Positions 32,482 through 45,340 of a stretch of 64,000 nucleotides of DNA are shown in pieces. The number at the start of each line of letters is the position of its first letter. Position 1 is the stretch's first letter. A program made the position numbers and the translations under genes. The notes beneath the pieces were generated by a model. It had not been told where the DNA came from and did no database searches. It saw nothing but the letters and a program-made list of their open reading frames with translations. Source of the DNA: Excoecaria cochinchinensis (taxonomy: Eukaryota > Streptophyta > Magnoliopsida > Malpighiales > Euphorbiaceae); NCBI GenBank assembly GCA_947683425.1, contig CANTUQ010000073.1, forward strand, positions 17,942,001 to 18,006,000, read 5' to 3'.

Positions 32482-33130
32482 TCAACTCTTCTGCATGAGG
32501 AGATACTTCAGACTTTTATTATCCATAAAAATCCTACATGTCTCCCCATACAGATAATGCCGCCAAATCTTAAGAGCAAAGATCACTGCCGCTAACTCTA
32601 TATCATGCGTCGGATAATTCTTCTCATGAGGCTTCAATTGACGAGACGCATAAGCCACAACCTTCCCCTCTTGCATCAAAATACAACCAAGCCCAACTCT
32701 TGAAGCATCACTATACATTACAAATTCCTCACTCGAAATGGGTTGAGTAAGCACAGGAGCTTCGATCAATAACCTCTTCAATATCTCAAAACATTACTAA
32801 CACTTATCAGACCACTCAAACTTGACCCCTTTCCTCAAAAGTCTACTTATAGGAGCAACAATAACCGAAAATCCCTTAACAAACTGCCGATAATACCCAG
32901 CCAAACCAAGACAACTTCTCAACTTGGGCACATTCCTAGGTGCCTTCCAATTCACAATCGCTTCAATCTTGGCCAGATCAACTTGAATACCTTTAGCCCA
33001 AAAAATATAACCCAAAAAGGACACTTCCTTAAGCCAAAAATCACACTTACTAAGCTTCACAAAACAGATGGTGGTCTCTCAAAATCTGTAGCACTATCCG
33101 AAGATGCTCTTCATGCTGACTCTCATCCTT
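32482..33130 (-). pseudogene. RT thumb and RNase H of chromovirus-2
   Basis: It begins after the TGA at 33131-33133 and includes KLSKCDFWLKEVSFLGYI, WKAPRNVPKLRSCLGLAGYY and RLLRKGVKFEWSDKC. RNase H follows with YSDASRVGLGCIL, YASRQLK and THDIELAAVIFAL. It breaks off at KSLKYLLMQKS, in the middle of RNase H. Further stops fall between 32782 and 32796. Confidence 0.85.
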
Positions 33131-34267
33131 TCAGTAAACCAGAATGTCGTCACTGAATACTACAACAAATCGGTCGAGATATGGCCTAAACACTCTGTTG
33201 ATCAAATCCATAAAAGCCGCAGGTACATTGGTCAAACAAAACAGCATCACAAGAAACTCATAGTGGCCATAATGCGTCAGAAATGCAGTCTTAACCACAA
33301 CTGCATCCTTAACCCGAAGCTGATAATACCCAGACCGAAGATCAATCTTAGAAAAGATTCCTGCACCTCTAAACTGTTCAAATAAATCCTCAATCCTAGG
33401 TAATGGGTACTTATTCTTCACATTAACCTTAGTAATCTGACGGTAATCAATGCACATTCTCAATGTCCCATCCTTCTTCTTTACAAACAAAATTGGAGCT
33501 CCCCAAGGAGATATGTTGGGTCTAATATAGCCTTTATCCGATAGCTCTTGTAATTGAGTTTTAAGTTCTCTCAATTCTATAGGAGCCATTCGATAAGGTG
33601 CTTTAGAAATTGGGGCAGTACCCAGCAATATCTCTATGGACAACTCCACTTCTCTCTCCGGAGGTAACCCAGGCAACTCACTAGGAAACACATCCTCAAA
33701 TTCCCTAACTGCTGGGATATCCTCAATCATGACTTGACTACCCTTAGAGTCCAAAAACAGAGCTAAAAATGCCTCACAACCTTTCCTCATAAACCTCATA
33801 GCTTGTATCTTAGAAATCACATTCCCCAAAGAACCTGAGCCTGAACCTTTAACCATAACCGAAGACTGATCTCTATCCCACAACACAATAGTCTTCTTAT
33901 GGCTATCTACTATTGCCCTGTGCTTACGTAACCAATCCATTCCCAAAATCAAATTAAATTCTCGAAAAGGCAAATCAATCAAATCTGCTGGGAACTCTAT
34001 ACCTTGAACCAACAGAGGACCATTCCTAAACACACTACTCATATTGACACTATGCCCTAAAGGACTGGTCACACAGATCTCATAATCTAACTGATCAACT
34101 TCATGCAACTTATCAAATAACATATCAGAGCACAAGTATGAGTGTGTGGAACCAGGATCTATTAGAGCATACATCTTAGTGTCACAGAGTAGACACTTAC
34201 CTGCGATCACATTTGGTGCATCTTGCTCATCCCGAGCTCTCATCGCATAGGCCCTTGCTGGCACCAT
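33131..34267 (-). pseudogene. protease and RT core of chromovirus-2
   Basis: 378 open codons on the minus strand. The protease part has IDPGSTHSYL at 34151-34159 in place of the expected D-S-G or D-T-G, then NLILGMDWL. RT follows with MAPIELRELKTQLQELS, WGAPILFVKKKDG, FSKIDLRSGYYQLRVKD and VVFSDDILVY, where a TGA follows at once. The D-P-G change alone should remove protease activity. Confidence 0.9.
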
Positions 34268-35417
34268 CTAAGGACGATCTACTGACTCCTATGGAGCACC
34301 CTCTCTAGGCCGACCACCTCGACCTCTACCTCTGCCTCTACCTCGACTAGCTTGAGGAGCATTAGACCCCGACCGACTAGCTTCTTACTGATCCCTAGTA
34401 TTCTCACTCAACTTTGGACAGTTAGCCAGAAAATGCTCGGTGCTTCCACAATGGAAACATCCTCCAGTAAGCTATCTACACTCTCTTTTGTGGCGCTTAT
34501 ACAGTGAGAACACACAGGCACCACTTCACCTCTTCCACTAAAACTACCCCTACAAGCACTCGAACCAACTATAGATCCCTGCCTCCTACCCCTCGAAGCA
34601 GACCAGAAGAGGACTCATCCTGCGTGTTCCTCGACCTCTTACCCGAGGATGAACCTCTACGAGGGGGATTCCTCCTCTGAGCTCTCTCCCATAAAACTGA
34701 CTCAGACCTCTCTGCCCTCACAGCTGCTTGAACAATCTGATAATAACTGATAGAAGGAGTACTCATCAGAGATATGATCATGACTCTTAAGGACTTATTC
34801 AATCCAGCCTCAAAATGCTGACACCGAAACTCTTATGTGAAAATACCTGAAGGAGCATACTTCCCGAGTCGATTGAACTCCTTCTCATACTCTATAACCG
34901 ATATTGTCCTCTGCTTCAAACTTAAGAATTGAGCCCACTTAGCCTCTTTATAAGCCTTGGTCACATACTTACTTGTGAATTCCCGTTCAAAGAACTCCCA
35001 TGTGATCGGATCTGGTAACTGGGGATGCCTACGGACCAACTTCTACTAGTCATAGGCTGATCCTTGAAGTAAGGCAACAACACACTTAACCTGGCTCTCA
35101 GGAGGGCAACGAATCTCCTTAAGAACTCTATCCACCTTCTCAATCCACTTCTCTGCCAACTCAGACTCATCTAAGCTCGTTCCATAGAAATCTTCCACCC
35201 CAGCTTTCCTCATGCTTTCTATCGGGGCTCTCAGAGCAGTAACCCTTTCTAAGACCTGAGCTATGTCCCGAGATATCTTCAGCATAGCCTTAAAAGGCAT
35301 GGCTGTGGCCTCAGGCTGCACCCTAGCTGGCTGAGCCTGACCAAACACTGATGGATATTGCTCTTAGGGATTAGCACTCTCAGCTGACCCCTCGAGTGAT
35401 CCACGCGTAGACTCCAT
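34268..35417 (-). pseudogene. gag: gag of chromovirus-2
   Basis: It opens at ATG 35417 on the minus strand (MESTRGSLEGSAES) with a stop 17 codons later. It continues with ARVQPEATAMPFKAMLKIS, the gag core (RRHPQLPDPITWEFFERE), KWAQFLSLKQRT and a zinc knuckle CFHCGSTEHFLANC at 34418-34459. Several stops and at least one frame change break it. Here the gag is not interrupted at TYK/AYK, the site where chromovirus-1 carries the CACTA element. Confidence 0.85.
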
Positions 35418-35497
35418 CTATAACAAACACAAAGACATCCGTATTAAGCCAACACAGACCTAAATATATATTTATACTCTACAAACACCCAGAAATG

Positions 35498-35520
35498 CCT
35501 AAACCTAGGCTCTGATACCA
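35498..35520 (-). other. primer-binding site, initiator-Met type
   Basis: TGGTATCAGAGCCTAGGTTT on the minus strand, five bases from the LTR end. It is the standard plant form. Confidence 0.9.
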
Positions 35521-36462
35521 AAAATTATAACACCCCTTACCCACACTTAGGAGAACTCATCCACGAAGGGAGTGAGAACCCATATAAGCAAGGGTGCCAC
35601 AAGACAAGGAAATACAATATACATACAATATAAATTACAGCGGAAATTAAAACTTTTAAAGCTCAAAGATTATACATTGATATCAAAGATTCATTACAAA
35701 AATATGTTGTATATAGCTGATATTACAAAAATTCCAACTTCCAAAATACATAGCGGAAGCATTACAAAAGAATAAATACAATAAGAGAGCCCAAAATATT
35801 ACAAAAGAACTTAGATACAAACTAGGCTATAACACTTCAATCCTTCTGTGTTGGCTGGACCTACATAGACTCTCCCAAAAACTCGATTCCTTCTGCACCT
35901 GCAAAGATGAAACACCCGTGCTAAGCGATAATGCTTAGTGGGGAAAACACACAATAATATGAACAGCCATTCACAATGGTCGTTAAAGCAGAATATATAC
36001 AAATGGCACATGCTTATAATCACATATAGTAAATCATAGCTTGACCATTATCCAATATAACCAAAAGCTCATAAACACAATAAAACGCCTGCTGACTCAC
36101 AATAGCGGATAACGAGTGAACACATTGAGGTACCCCGAGGGTACAATTGAAAAGCAACATCTTTAATTTTCTCATTCAAAACATTTTCATATTGGAGGAT
36201 CTTAAATAAGATTCGAACACATTGAGGATCGTGAGGATCCAAATGGGGACCTAATTAGGGTCCGGAAGACATTGGGGCTGCAGTTACTGAACTCTATTAG
36301 GCATGCCTAGCTATCCCCTAATTTGACTCTTGTAGGCCATGCATAATTTAACTAATCATATCCATATTGTTCATAAAATCATCCATGCATAATTCTAATA
36401 ACATCACAAGTTCAGAAAATAAATACCGAAAGCACAAAAGAAATCCAGTTTAGAAAACAGGA

Positions 36463-36733
36463 GGTGTCGCCCTCGCGATAAGCCTCGCGCTCGCGCGCAA
36501 TGAAACAGACTAGCTTCTATCGCGCTCGCGACAGAACATGCTTAAAAACGCTATCGCAGTCGCGCACTCTCGCGTATGGTCGCGATCACACTGCCTAACT
36601 TTCGCTCGGCATTACGCACTCTGTCGCGCTCGCGACAGCACGTGAGATGCTGAAGCTCGGCAGAACAGAGCTCGGCCTACCATGAGAGCTGGAATCACCC
36701 AGCTCTTTCGCGATCGCGATAGAGTCGCATTTT
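36463..36733 (-). repeat. TCGCGCTCGCGA array, chromovirus-2 5' LTR
   Basis: Inverted units such as TCTATCGCGCTCGCGACAG and CTGTCGCGCTCGCGACAG, partly decayed. They lie roughly 750-1000 bases downstream of the TATA box. Confidence 0.75.
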
Positions 36734-37477
36734 CCAGTTCTCCAGCAATTTTGCAGAAATCCAACACTTCCAAAAATCCACCCTAACCTCCAATTTACTC
36801 AAAACTTCATCATAATTTAAATCAAACTACCAAAACACCTTGAATAACTTAAAACCCATGTTTTACATCAATTATTACAATTAAAACATGGAATGAATGC
36901 AAACAAAATCCATGAATAACTAAACCAGCATTTTTGCTCCAAAAACTAATTCAATTCACACTCTGGCTCAATAACTCACAATCAAGGCATTCCATCTCAA
37001 ATTAATCAAAACCCATAACATTTACACAAATTTAAACAACTTTAACCTCATAAATTTCCAGAAAATCAAATCAAAACAAATAATCACATAATACACCCAA
37101 AATTATAAATTTTCCAAACCATGATCTCCTTTGCTCAAAATCAAAGGGCTCCACTTCCACTTGCCTTCTCCTTACCCTTAGGTTCTCTAGGAGGAACTTC
37201 TGAGCAATCAAAACCCAATACACATAAAACTCAAAACCCTAACCCAAGAACACACATTAACAAAAATCAAAGGAAGAGAGGAGGAAGAAGAAGAAAACCC
37301 AACTAGAACTTACCAAATAATCCAAGAATTGATAAATCCCACCAATAATTTTAGCCAACGGAAGATGGATCAAGATGAACCAAGAGGAAGAAGAAGAAAA
37401 CAAGAAAAAATGGCATGAGGAGGAAGAGGGAAGGGGAGAGGGGCAAGGGACAGCTGCCTCTCTTTCTCTCTCCTTGG

Positions 37478-37485
37478 CTTTTATA
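37478..37485 (-). promoter_or_regulatory. TATA box of the chromovirus-2 5' LTR
   Basis: TATAAAAG in the context GGCTATAAAAGCC on the minus strand, 250 bp from the LTR start. It is absent from the 3' LTR because of a deletion. Confidence 0.75.
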
Positions 37486-37836
37486 GCCACCCTCACATGC
37501 CACATGGGATCAACTAATTGGTGGAACCTAATAACTCACACCCTATAACCATCCTCTACACTACACCCAAGCCTAACTCCACTAACTCACACACTAACTC
37601 CATACATACACTCACACTCTAACAAACCCAATAAACATGCAAAAAACCCAAATTAAATAATGCATGCTAAAAATACACATACACGCTTACATACAATATG
37701 GCTCAAACTACTAGGGTGGGAAACGGGGTGTTACAAATTCACTAAATACATAAAGTTGATAATTAATCATTTATTTATTAGCTATTTCCTAATTTGCCTA
37801 CACTTCTATAGTAGTGGACAATGGGATTATCAATTT

Positions 37837-38119
37837 GATATCTGTAGATACCTTTAAGCTAGTATCCGTAGATACTGTTATCACAATCTAGTATTCGTAG
37901 ATACTTTAATATCGCATTAGTATCCGTAGATATCTTAATAATGCATTAGTATCCATAAATACCTTAATATAGCATTAGTATTCGTAGATACTTGAATATT
38001 GCATTAGTATCCATTGGTACCTTAATATCGCATTAGTATCCATTGATACCTAAATATCGCATTAGTATTCGTTGATACCTTAATATCGCATTAGTATCCG
38101 TAGATACGTTTATATCAAA
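37837..38119. repeat. 29-bp tandem repeat with an internal hairpin
   Basis: About ten units of ATCGCATTAGTATCCGTAGA type. Each contains GTATCCGTAGATAC, whose GTATC and GATAC arms can pair around CGTA. It lies where the GC-rich arrays or palindromes lie in other LTRs. Confidence 0.85.
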
Positions 38120-38412
38120 CACACAATCACTCGCTTTTGGGGAACCTATTCTAGGACTACCCCTGACCCAACCGAGGCCGGTTAATAGAAATCACTCGCT
38201 TTTGGCTGCAGCACTTTAGACCCTATAGGCATGCCTATCTATCCACGACTCAACTTGCAGGCTAGACAACTGACTCATTTCTTAAATCAGATTCTCATGA
38301 TATAAACCTTCAAAAAACTGCGGGAAACAAATATCGGATAGCTCTTAACACAATTCACCTTCGTACGCATATATATTATTATCAATCTCATACTTCATCG
38401 ATTAATTGATAC

Positions 38413-38526
<114 letters not shown>

Positions 38527-38755
38527 TGCTCACCTAAATATCCGCGTTATTAGTCTCAATGTAAATAAGCAATTCATAAGCTCAAGGTCATAAGTCACAA
38601 CAATACACCAACATTAACTAACATCCAAACATATGATATCTTGTATACACACACATATATGGTTTATCGTACAACCTCATACCTCATTATGCATATCCTC
38701 ACATGGATCATATATATATACTTATCATTTTCCATACAACTACGTTAAGCATTAA

Positions 38756-41700
38756 TGTCACAGCCCAACCTATACTATGGAGACTTCTATTCGGATTAGA
38801 GGAAGAAGAATCCAAGATAGATAGGAGTGTCACATCCCACTAGAGTAAACAAGTAAACATCACATAAATAGAGTGACATATCCAGGATAATTAAAAACTT
38901 TGAAAGAAAGAATAGTGATACATAAGTGTGTAAATATTTACATAGAGTAGAAATATTACATCAGAATCTTTATCTATTATTACATATACATATTACACAA
39001 ATATACAAAAATTCCAAATTACAAAAGCTGAACAAGATACAAAACTTCTAGCTCCTATATGTGGCCGACTCTGCAGATGCGCAACTCGAACAGAAGCAAA
39101 CCTGCCACCTACGCGGGGAAAAGAACCCGTGCTAAGCGATAACGCTTAGTGGGGAAAACAAACATAATAATATGGACGGCCATTCACAATGGTCGTTGAG
39201 GCATAACACACACAAATCTCATACCCACATAGTTCTTACCGAGAAATATATATGCTTACATATAATAGCTGTGCATTCAAATGTTTCTTATCATATTCAT
39301 ATACTTATATGTGCGACACAAACCAAAACAACATCCCATACAAGATGTAAGTATATTCATGCATAACTACATATAACTTCACTTTTGTGCACCTACCTAT
39401 ATATTACATGTCAGTATCGATACACTTATATGCCAATACTTGTATCGTTATACTAGTACATGTCCTCATATGCATACATTTACCGAACATGTTAGGAAAT
39501 CAAGCTTTTGAAAGTACATCATGCATAGATACATAATCACAATACCATCACACTTCCGTTGCGCAACATTAATCTTTAACATAAGCAACTATACGATATT
39601 GCATTCCAATCACGGTGTTCCAGAGAGCCAATAAATCTGCACTTATTAGTTCACATATCTATAATCATAACTGATCAGAACCGCATACTTATAAACACGA
39701 TATAACAAATCATATACCTGCTGACTCACAATAGTGGATAACGAGTACTGAATGGTACCTTACGGGTACGAATCGAACACATAATATAATGTACCATACA
39801 GGTACAAGTCGGAAGGCAACATTTCATTGAACAGGACCTTAAACAAGATCCATACACATACACATAATAGGGTTCGCGAGGAACCATTCGGGGACCTGAT
39901 CAGGGTCCAAATCGTTCAAAGGGGCGCTGCAGCTACACATACGTAGACTCTATTAGGCATGCCTAACTATCCACTAGATTGACTCTCGCAGGTCATGCAT
40001 AATACAAATCATATTTCAAATCACATAATTTATATCATTGCACATAATTAGCAATATATGAGACATATGAATAAGGTCATAAAATCAATCATGTATCATA
40101 CAATTTACACTTAAGCATAACATAACAATCTTAGAGAGATATTATAAGTATAGATATGCATAATACATTCAATTATTTTAACATACTTAATAAAATAGTC
40201 AAAGTATAAACCTAAAGGCATCACAAGTTCGGAATTTAAACATTTGAATCACCAAAGAAAACTCATTCAACACAACACATCTGTCGCGCTCGCGATCCCT
40301 GTCGCGCTCGCGACAGAGACCATAATCCCTTCGCTGCGCACCCGTGATGGACTTCGCGATTGCGGGAAGGAGAGAAGGGCCCGGCTCTGTCGCACTCGCG
40401 ATGTTATCGCGATCGCGACAGAGGCAAGCATTGCTATCGCGGGGTCGCGACAAATCGCGTGCTCGCGATAGCACAGGCCAACAATATGCTCTGTCGCGAT
40501 CACGACGGTTGTCGCGCTCGCGACAGAGAGCAGACAAGCTATTGCTGTCGCGGGGTCGCGACAGTGTCGCGTGCTCGCGACGGCACAACATCTAAATCAC
40601 CGGTCTCTGTCGCGCTCACACAATCTAAATTTGTATCAAGTATTTCAATAAAACATGCCATTCACAATATCCATATACACAATCTATAATAACAACATTA
40701 TTCGTCAATCATCTCAATCGCACCCACATTAAATGCATTCATACATATGGTACATCATGCTAAGGCTACTCATGAGACCATCACATAATAGCACTCATCA
40801 ATAAACAAACCTTCATGGAGTTATATCTATTATTAATTACTAGTTAAATCACCAATCTTAATCATACTCATAAGTTTTTCCCAAAGGCAACTACTTATAT
40901 ACCCACTTAAATACCCTAAACATGCATAAGAACTGATGGGAAAGGTACGGGATTGATCCGGGTCAACCCTAGACTCAAAAATAGAGAAGAAAATGCTCAA
41001 AACATGCTTTTCTATCGCAAGGTCGCGACCATTGTCGCGCTCACGACAGAGGCTCGCCTCAGCAACCTTAACAGACTGCTTTTTACTACTAAGTAGCATC
41101 GTGAAAACCGACCTCTAAACCTCATTTTTAGGAAAAGTGTTCTTCTTAACAAATATTCCCCTACGTCTTATATTTCAAATGAAACAAGTTTCGGGTCAAT
41201 TAGACATCTATAACTCGAGATATGAACTCCACAACCTATACTGGTCAAACAACCCGACACAAAAAGAAACACTAAGGTGTCATCCAAAATTCAGGGTCTT
41301 AGAGCAAGATTTAGTCCAAGGATATTTCTGAGACTTTTAAAGTAATGGAATTCATAGTTCTAATGGTTCAAGAATCGCATCATCTGGAGTTCCAAAACTC
41401 ACAATACAGCCTAATTACTGAAGAGAGGTCAAGTGCATTCCAACCCAGTTTCACCCAAAAACCTACTCACATGCACAATTGAGCAATTTAAACCAACACT
41501 CACTACCATCATCATCTATCATCAACCACACAATCAAGAAACTTGTATCATACATGAATATATAAACAAAAATTCATATATATACAATAAAATTTCCCAA
41601 ACCTGGAAATCAAAGATCCAAAGTCACTTTCTAGCTTCTATCTACAATCTTTTCCTTGCCCTTGAGCTTCCTCTTGTTACCACCAACTAGCACAAACCAA

Positions 41701-42390
41701 AAACCCAGAAATTACTTTTAATCCAAAACCCTAACTCACACAAAATCAAAAGAAATAAAAAGAGAAGAAGGAGAACCCAACCGTAGGAACCCTAAAACCC
41801 CAACTTACCTTAACAATCTTACTTCCCAAGCTCCACTACATCACTTCTAATTTATTCAAAACCAAGAGATTGAGCAAAGAAAGGGAAGAAAAGGAAAAGA
41901 AATGGAGAATAGGGAAAATGAGAGAGCAAAAACGGGAACTCTTTTTCCCTAACACTTAGTCTTTCTTTCACATTAAATGCACACCTACCCAATGCCACTT
42001 GTCCACTTCCTATAGGTACACATGTCATAATCTTCAATCCCACTTTGACTTACTCACACATGCACCATACACCAAACACACACAAGTACCTCCTACAATA
42101 ATATCTCCATGTTACCAAACCTAAGTCACACCCTAACATTTCTTATAACCCACTTTTCATCCATGGTACCATGCTCATAAATCACTCAATGAAATCTCTT
42201 AGCCCATTAACATCCTACTACCATACACCACTAACACACCATAATAATTCCTTTACTTACTTTATTTAATTAATTTCTTAGAAACTAAATATTTATTATC
42301 CATATTACTCATACATAAATTACCCAAAATACCCTTCGCTTAACTGACTCAGCTTGCCGATTCCGACTGGGCCTGATTTGGGGTGTTACA
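38756..42390 (-). repeat. chromovirus-type solo LTR with TSD
   Basis: 3635 bp from TGTCACAGCCC to GGGGTGTTACA, with target duplication ATTAA at 38751-38755 and 42391-42395. Orientation is minus from the motif order. It has the hairpin module (39132-39149, 39175-39197), the block GGACCTGATCAGGGTCC near 39895, the palindrome at 39953 and the richest GCGCGAC array in the window. No internal domain is present. Confidence 0.9.
40281..40618 (-). repeat. dense TCGCGCTCGCGACAG array
   Basis: About ten inverted-repeat units, including exact CTGTCGCGCTCGCGACAG and variants with CGGGG or GTG centres. They occur in pairs separated by 20-40 bp of single-copy filler. Open frames on both strands here are a result of the CG-rich repeats. 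A further unit lies at 41015-41050. Confidence 0.85.
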
Positions 42391-44027
42391 ATTAACATGT
42401 CATTTAATATTGTGCACACATGTAGGGTTTATTAACAAACACACACTTCAATATACATATATTTTCTTGAATTAACACATCTTTAACTTTCATATGCATA
42501 GTTATTCATAAGCCAATACCACAATTTACACATAATAGGACATTTAGAAAGTATTCCAAACTTGAGACTCTGTCGTACTCGCGACCGACCTCAATAGTCC
42601 CTTCTATTGCTTTTGCAGCACAAGTCGCGCACGCGACAGAACCAACTAACAACTTCTGTCGTGCTCGTGGCAATGCTCATCCTCATGACAGAACACAATC
42701 CGGCATTATTGCCCATTAGAGCACACTGTCATGCTCGTAACCCCTATTGTGCTCGCGACCCGTGGTTGAACTTCACGTTCAAAGTTCCACTCCACATACC
42801 TCTTTCAAACACTTATCTAATATCCACCTATATGACTTTCTAAAGACCAACATAGAAAACTTCGCTTAGCTATCATAGCCTTCCAATCAATTCTTATCTA
42901 TATGTTAACATTACCATGGCACAAATCTCATTATAATTGGACTCAAAATTAAGGAGTTATGGTTAATGAAATGCGACTTGTTCCAAAGCCCTCCTATAAA
43001 AATTCAGTTACACTTAAATACCTTAATCACATGTATTCCTAAGTGGTAACCATTCATTTACTCTTTACAAAACTCTAAACATGTGTCGGATAAGTTTCTA
43101 AATGTTTCGATGAAGTTCGGGTGTGTTTCGGGGAGGCAAAACACACAAAAATATACAAAACAGGGAGGGGTATTGGTGGACAATGTTTTGTGCCAGCCTT
43201 GAGGTCCTAAATAAGAAGAAAAGCCATCAAATATCATGTTCTATCGTGCTCACGACCAAGGTCGTGCTTGCGACAGAAGCATCCATAAGTGTCCCACAAA
43301 ATCAAAATATGAAGATTGCTTTTCATCTCAAACTTGCACCGTCTAAACCAACATATAAAACTCATTTCTAGGAAAAATTACCTTCTTAAAATTGTTCCCT
43401 AGGATGTTAAGTTTAATATTGGAACAAATTATAGGACATTTGGACATCTAAAACGTCAGATATGATCTAAACAACCTATATTGTTCCAATGAACCCGCAA
43501 AAATAGAGACACCTCTGATTTGGCCACTTTTAAGTCTCTTAGAGCTAGAATTTACTCATGGCTATTTCTATTACATTTATAGGTATGTGTCTTAGCTTTC
43601 TAATAGATCTATTTTCAATAAATTTGGAATTTTTTAACTTGACTTATGAGAAAAGCAATCAATAGAGGTTCAACTAATTTTAGCAGAGTTTTCCCCTAGA
43701 AACTCAACATGCCCAAATTATCAAATCTACCAAATCTATCAAAACAAATCAACACAAATATTGCATGTATACTTCAAAACAAGAAGTTAAACATAAAAAA
43801 TGCAATAGTACACAAATTTCCCAAACCTCAATTTCCTTAGCTCTAATGTGCTCACTTGGCACCTTGAACAACAGCCCTCTTCTTTCCCTTTCCTTTTTTC
43901 TCTTAGCCATCACCACATGCACAATCAAATAATAGAATTGGGAAAAGGAAATCAATTTCCATATCAACTCAAAATCATAGAAGGAGTAGAAGAAGATAAA
44001 GACTAAACTAATTAGACACTTACCTTC
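42391..44027 (-). repeat. scaffold LTR, segment 3
   Basis: It continues segment 2 and ends at the TAT-A insertion (CCTTC at 44023-44027). It has decayed TCGCG-type units at 42568-42765 and 43238-43282. I see no gene. Confidence 0.65.
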
Positions 44028-45202
44028 TGTGACGTGCGCCGAACCCTGGGGCGCCCTAAACCGCCCGCTTTTAGGGCCTTCAGGATGAGGTTCATGAAAA
44101 CTTGTAAGAAATTATAAGTGCATCCATTTTGGGCAACAAGGAGGTTTCTTGGAGTTGCCACCCAATAGAACATTGGGGAAGCTAGCCTCAGTGAGCCTAA
44201 AATAGCGCTGCTATGTCAATTATAGGCAAGTTGGAGGTGTCTAAGAGGCTTTCACCCTAATGATAGGATGGTCCTCTAGCCCTTATGCTTGGGCAAACCA
44301 GAGATATCTTGGAGGCATCCACCCTAATAGAACATTAGGATGGCTCTCTCGCCTCTTGGCGCCTAAGACTGTGCAATTTTAAGCTTTTTTATGGGTCACA
44401 AGAAGTGTCTTAGAGGATTCCACCCCAACAGAATGCCGAGGTGGCCCTCTCGCCTCATTGAGCCCAAAGATCAGCGTAGGTTCGGGACTTCTCGTTTATT
44501 CATACCTTGATTAAGTTTATATTTGGGTTTTGAATTTATCGTTTCATCCCATTCCTCATTCAATTTAATGCAATTAAATTAAAGCGAATATTATCCATCC
44601 AAGGGAAATAATAAATAAAAGCAGCATTAAAATAAAGCATCTAAAGATAAATTACAACAAAACTAGGGGCGGAATACAACTCCCATTGTAAAGAAAATAC
44701 AAAGCATGCATAAAATGGGATATACATTAAGGGTGAGAACATTGGTCCTCACATACATATTTATTACAAAATAATTTTTTTGAAGTGTCGGTTTTATTTA
44801 TTAGAAAAATTGGACATTGGTACTCAATTTACCAAAAGTCCCAATTTAATTACTGAAAATATTTATCCATTTTTATATTAGCAGGATAATATAAAAAGGG
44901 TATTATTCGCAATAACGATATGATTAAAGAAAATAAAAAAATAAAAAAAGGGATAAAGTCCAGAAAATGAACTCGGGAGAAGACCCTTAGGTCTTTGCAG
45001 TAGCTTCTACACCAAATGGCTCCAAATCCACCAAACAATTCAAAATAATAACTCACAAATAAAGAACCACGTTAGTATAAATTTAAAGAACCAAAATAAA
45101 AATGAAATTAAATGATAAGGAGGAAAAATGGAAGAAATTGAATAAGAAAACTATTTAAAACAAAAGAAAAGGAGAAAAGGAATCAAATGGGAAAAGAGGC
45201 CC

Positions 45203-45340
45203 AGGGACGGCCAAGACGCGTGACCGACGGGCGTCCCTAGGAGCGACAGACGGGAGTAAGGGCGACCCTCGACGTCCTATCGTTTGCTTGAGCGACGGCC
45301 GTCAGTGGTCCTTATGCCCGTTGGTCGCCTCTATTTCCAG
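45203..45340 (-). repeat. hairpin array downstream of the TATA box, TAT-A 3' LTR
   Basis: GACCGACGGGCGTCC, GCGACGGCCGTC and GCCCGTTGGTCGC units in AT-rich surroundings. The counterpart in the 5' LTR is at 61298-61425. Confidence 0.7.

Larger units (their letters stand above)
30432..37735 (-). mobile_element. chromovirus-2, internally deleted Tekay/Del-like element
   Basis: Complete ends with target duplication AATTC at 30427-30431 and 37736-37740. On the minus strand: 5' LTR 35526-37735, primer-binding site, gag-PR-RT-RH, a deletion removing the integrase core, the chromodomain end, polypurine tract, 3' LTR 30432-32213. It cannot move by itself. Confidence 0.9.
35526..37735 (-). repeat. 5' LTR of chromovirus-2
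   Basis: 2210 bp in minus orientation. From the U3 side it shows GTGTTACA reversed at 37735, a TATA box at 37478-37485, CT-rich leader DNA, the array at 36463-36733, the palindrome at 36297-36310 and the hairpin module at 35921-35984. Most of the LTR is downstream of the TATA box and hence transcribed. Confidence 0.9.

Noticed and set aside
40199..40689. Several overlapping frames rich in Arg, Asp, Ser and Ala
   Set aside because: All arise from the CG-rich hairpin array, on both strands at once, inside a solo LTR.
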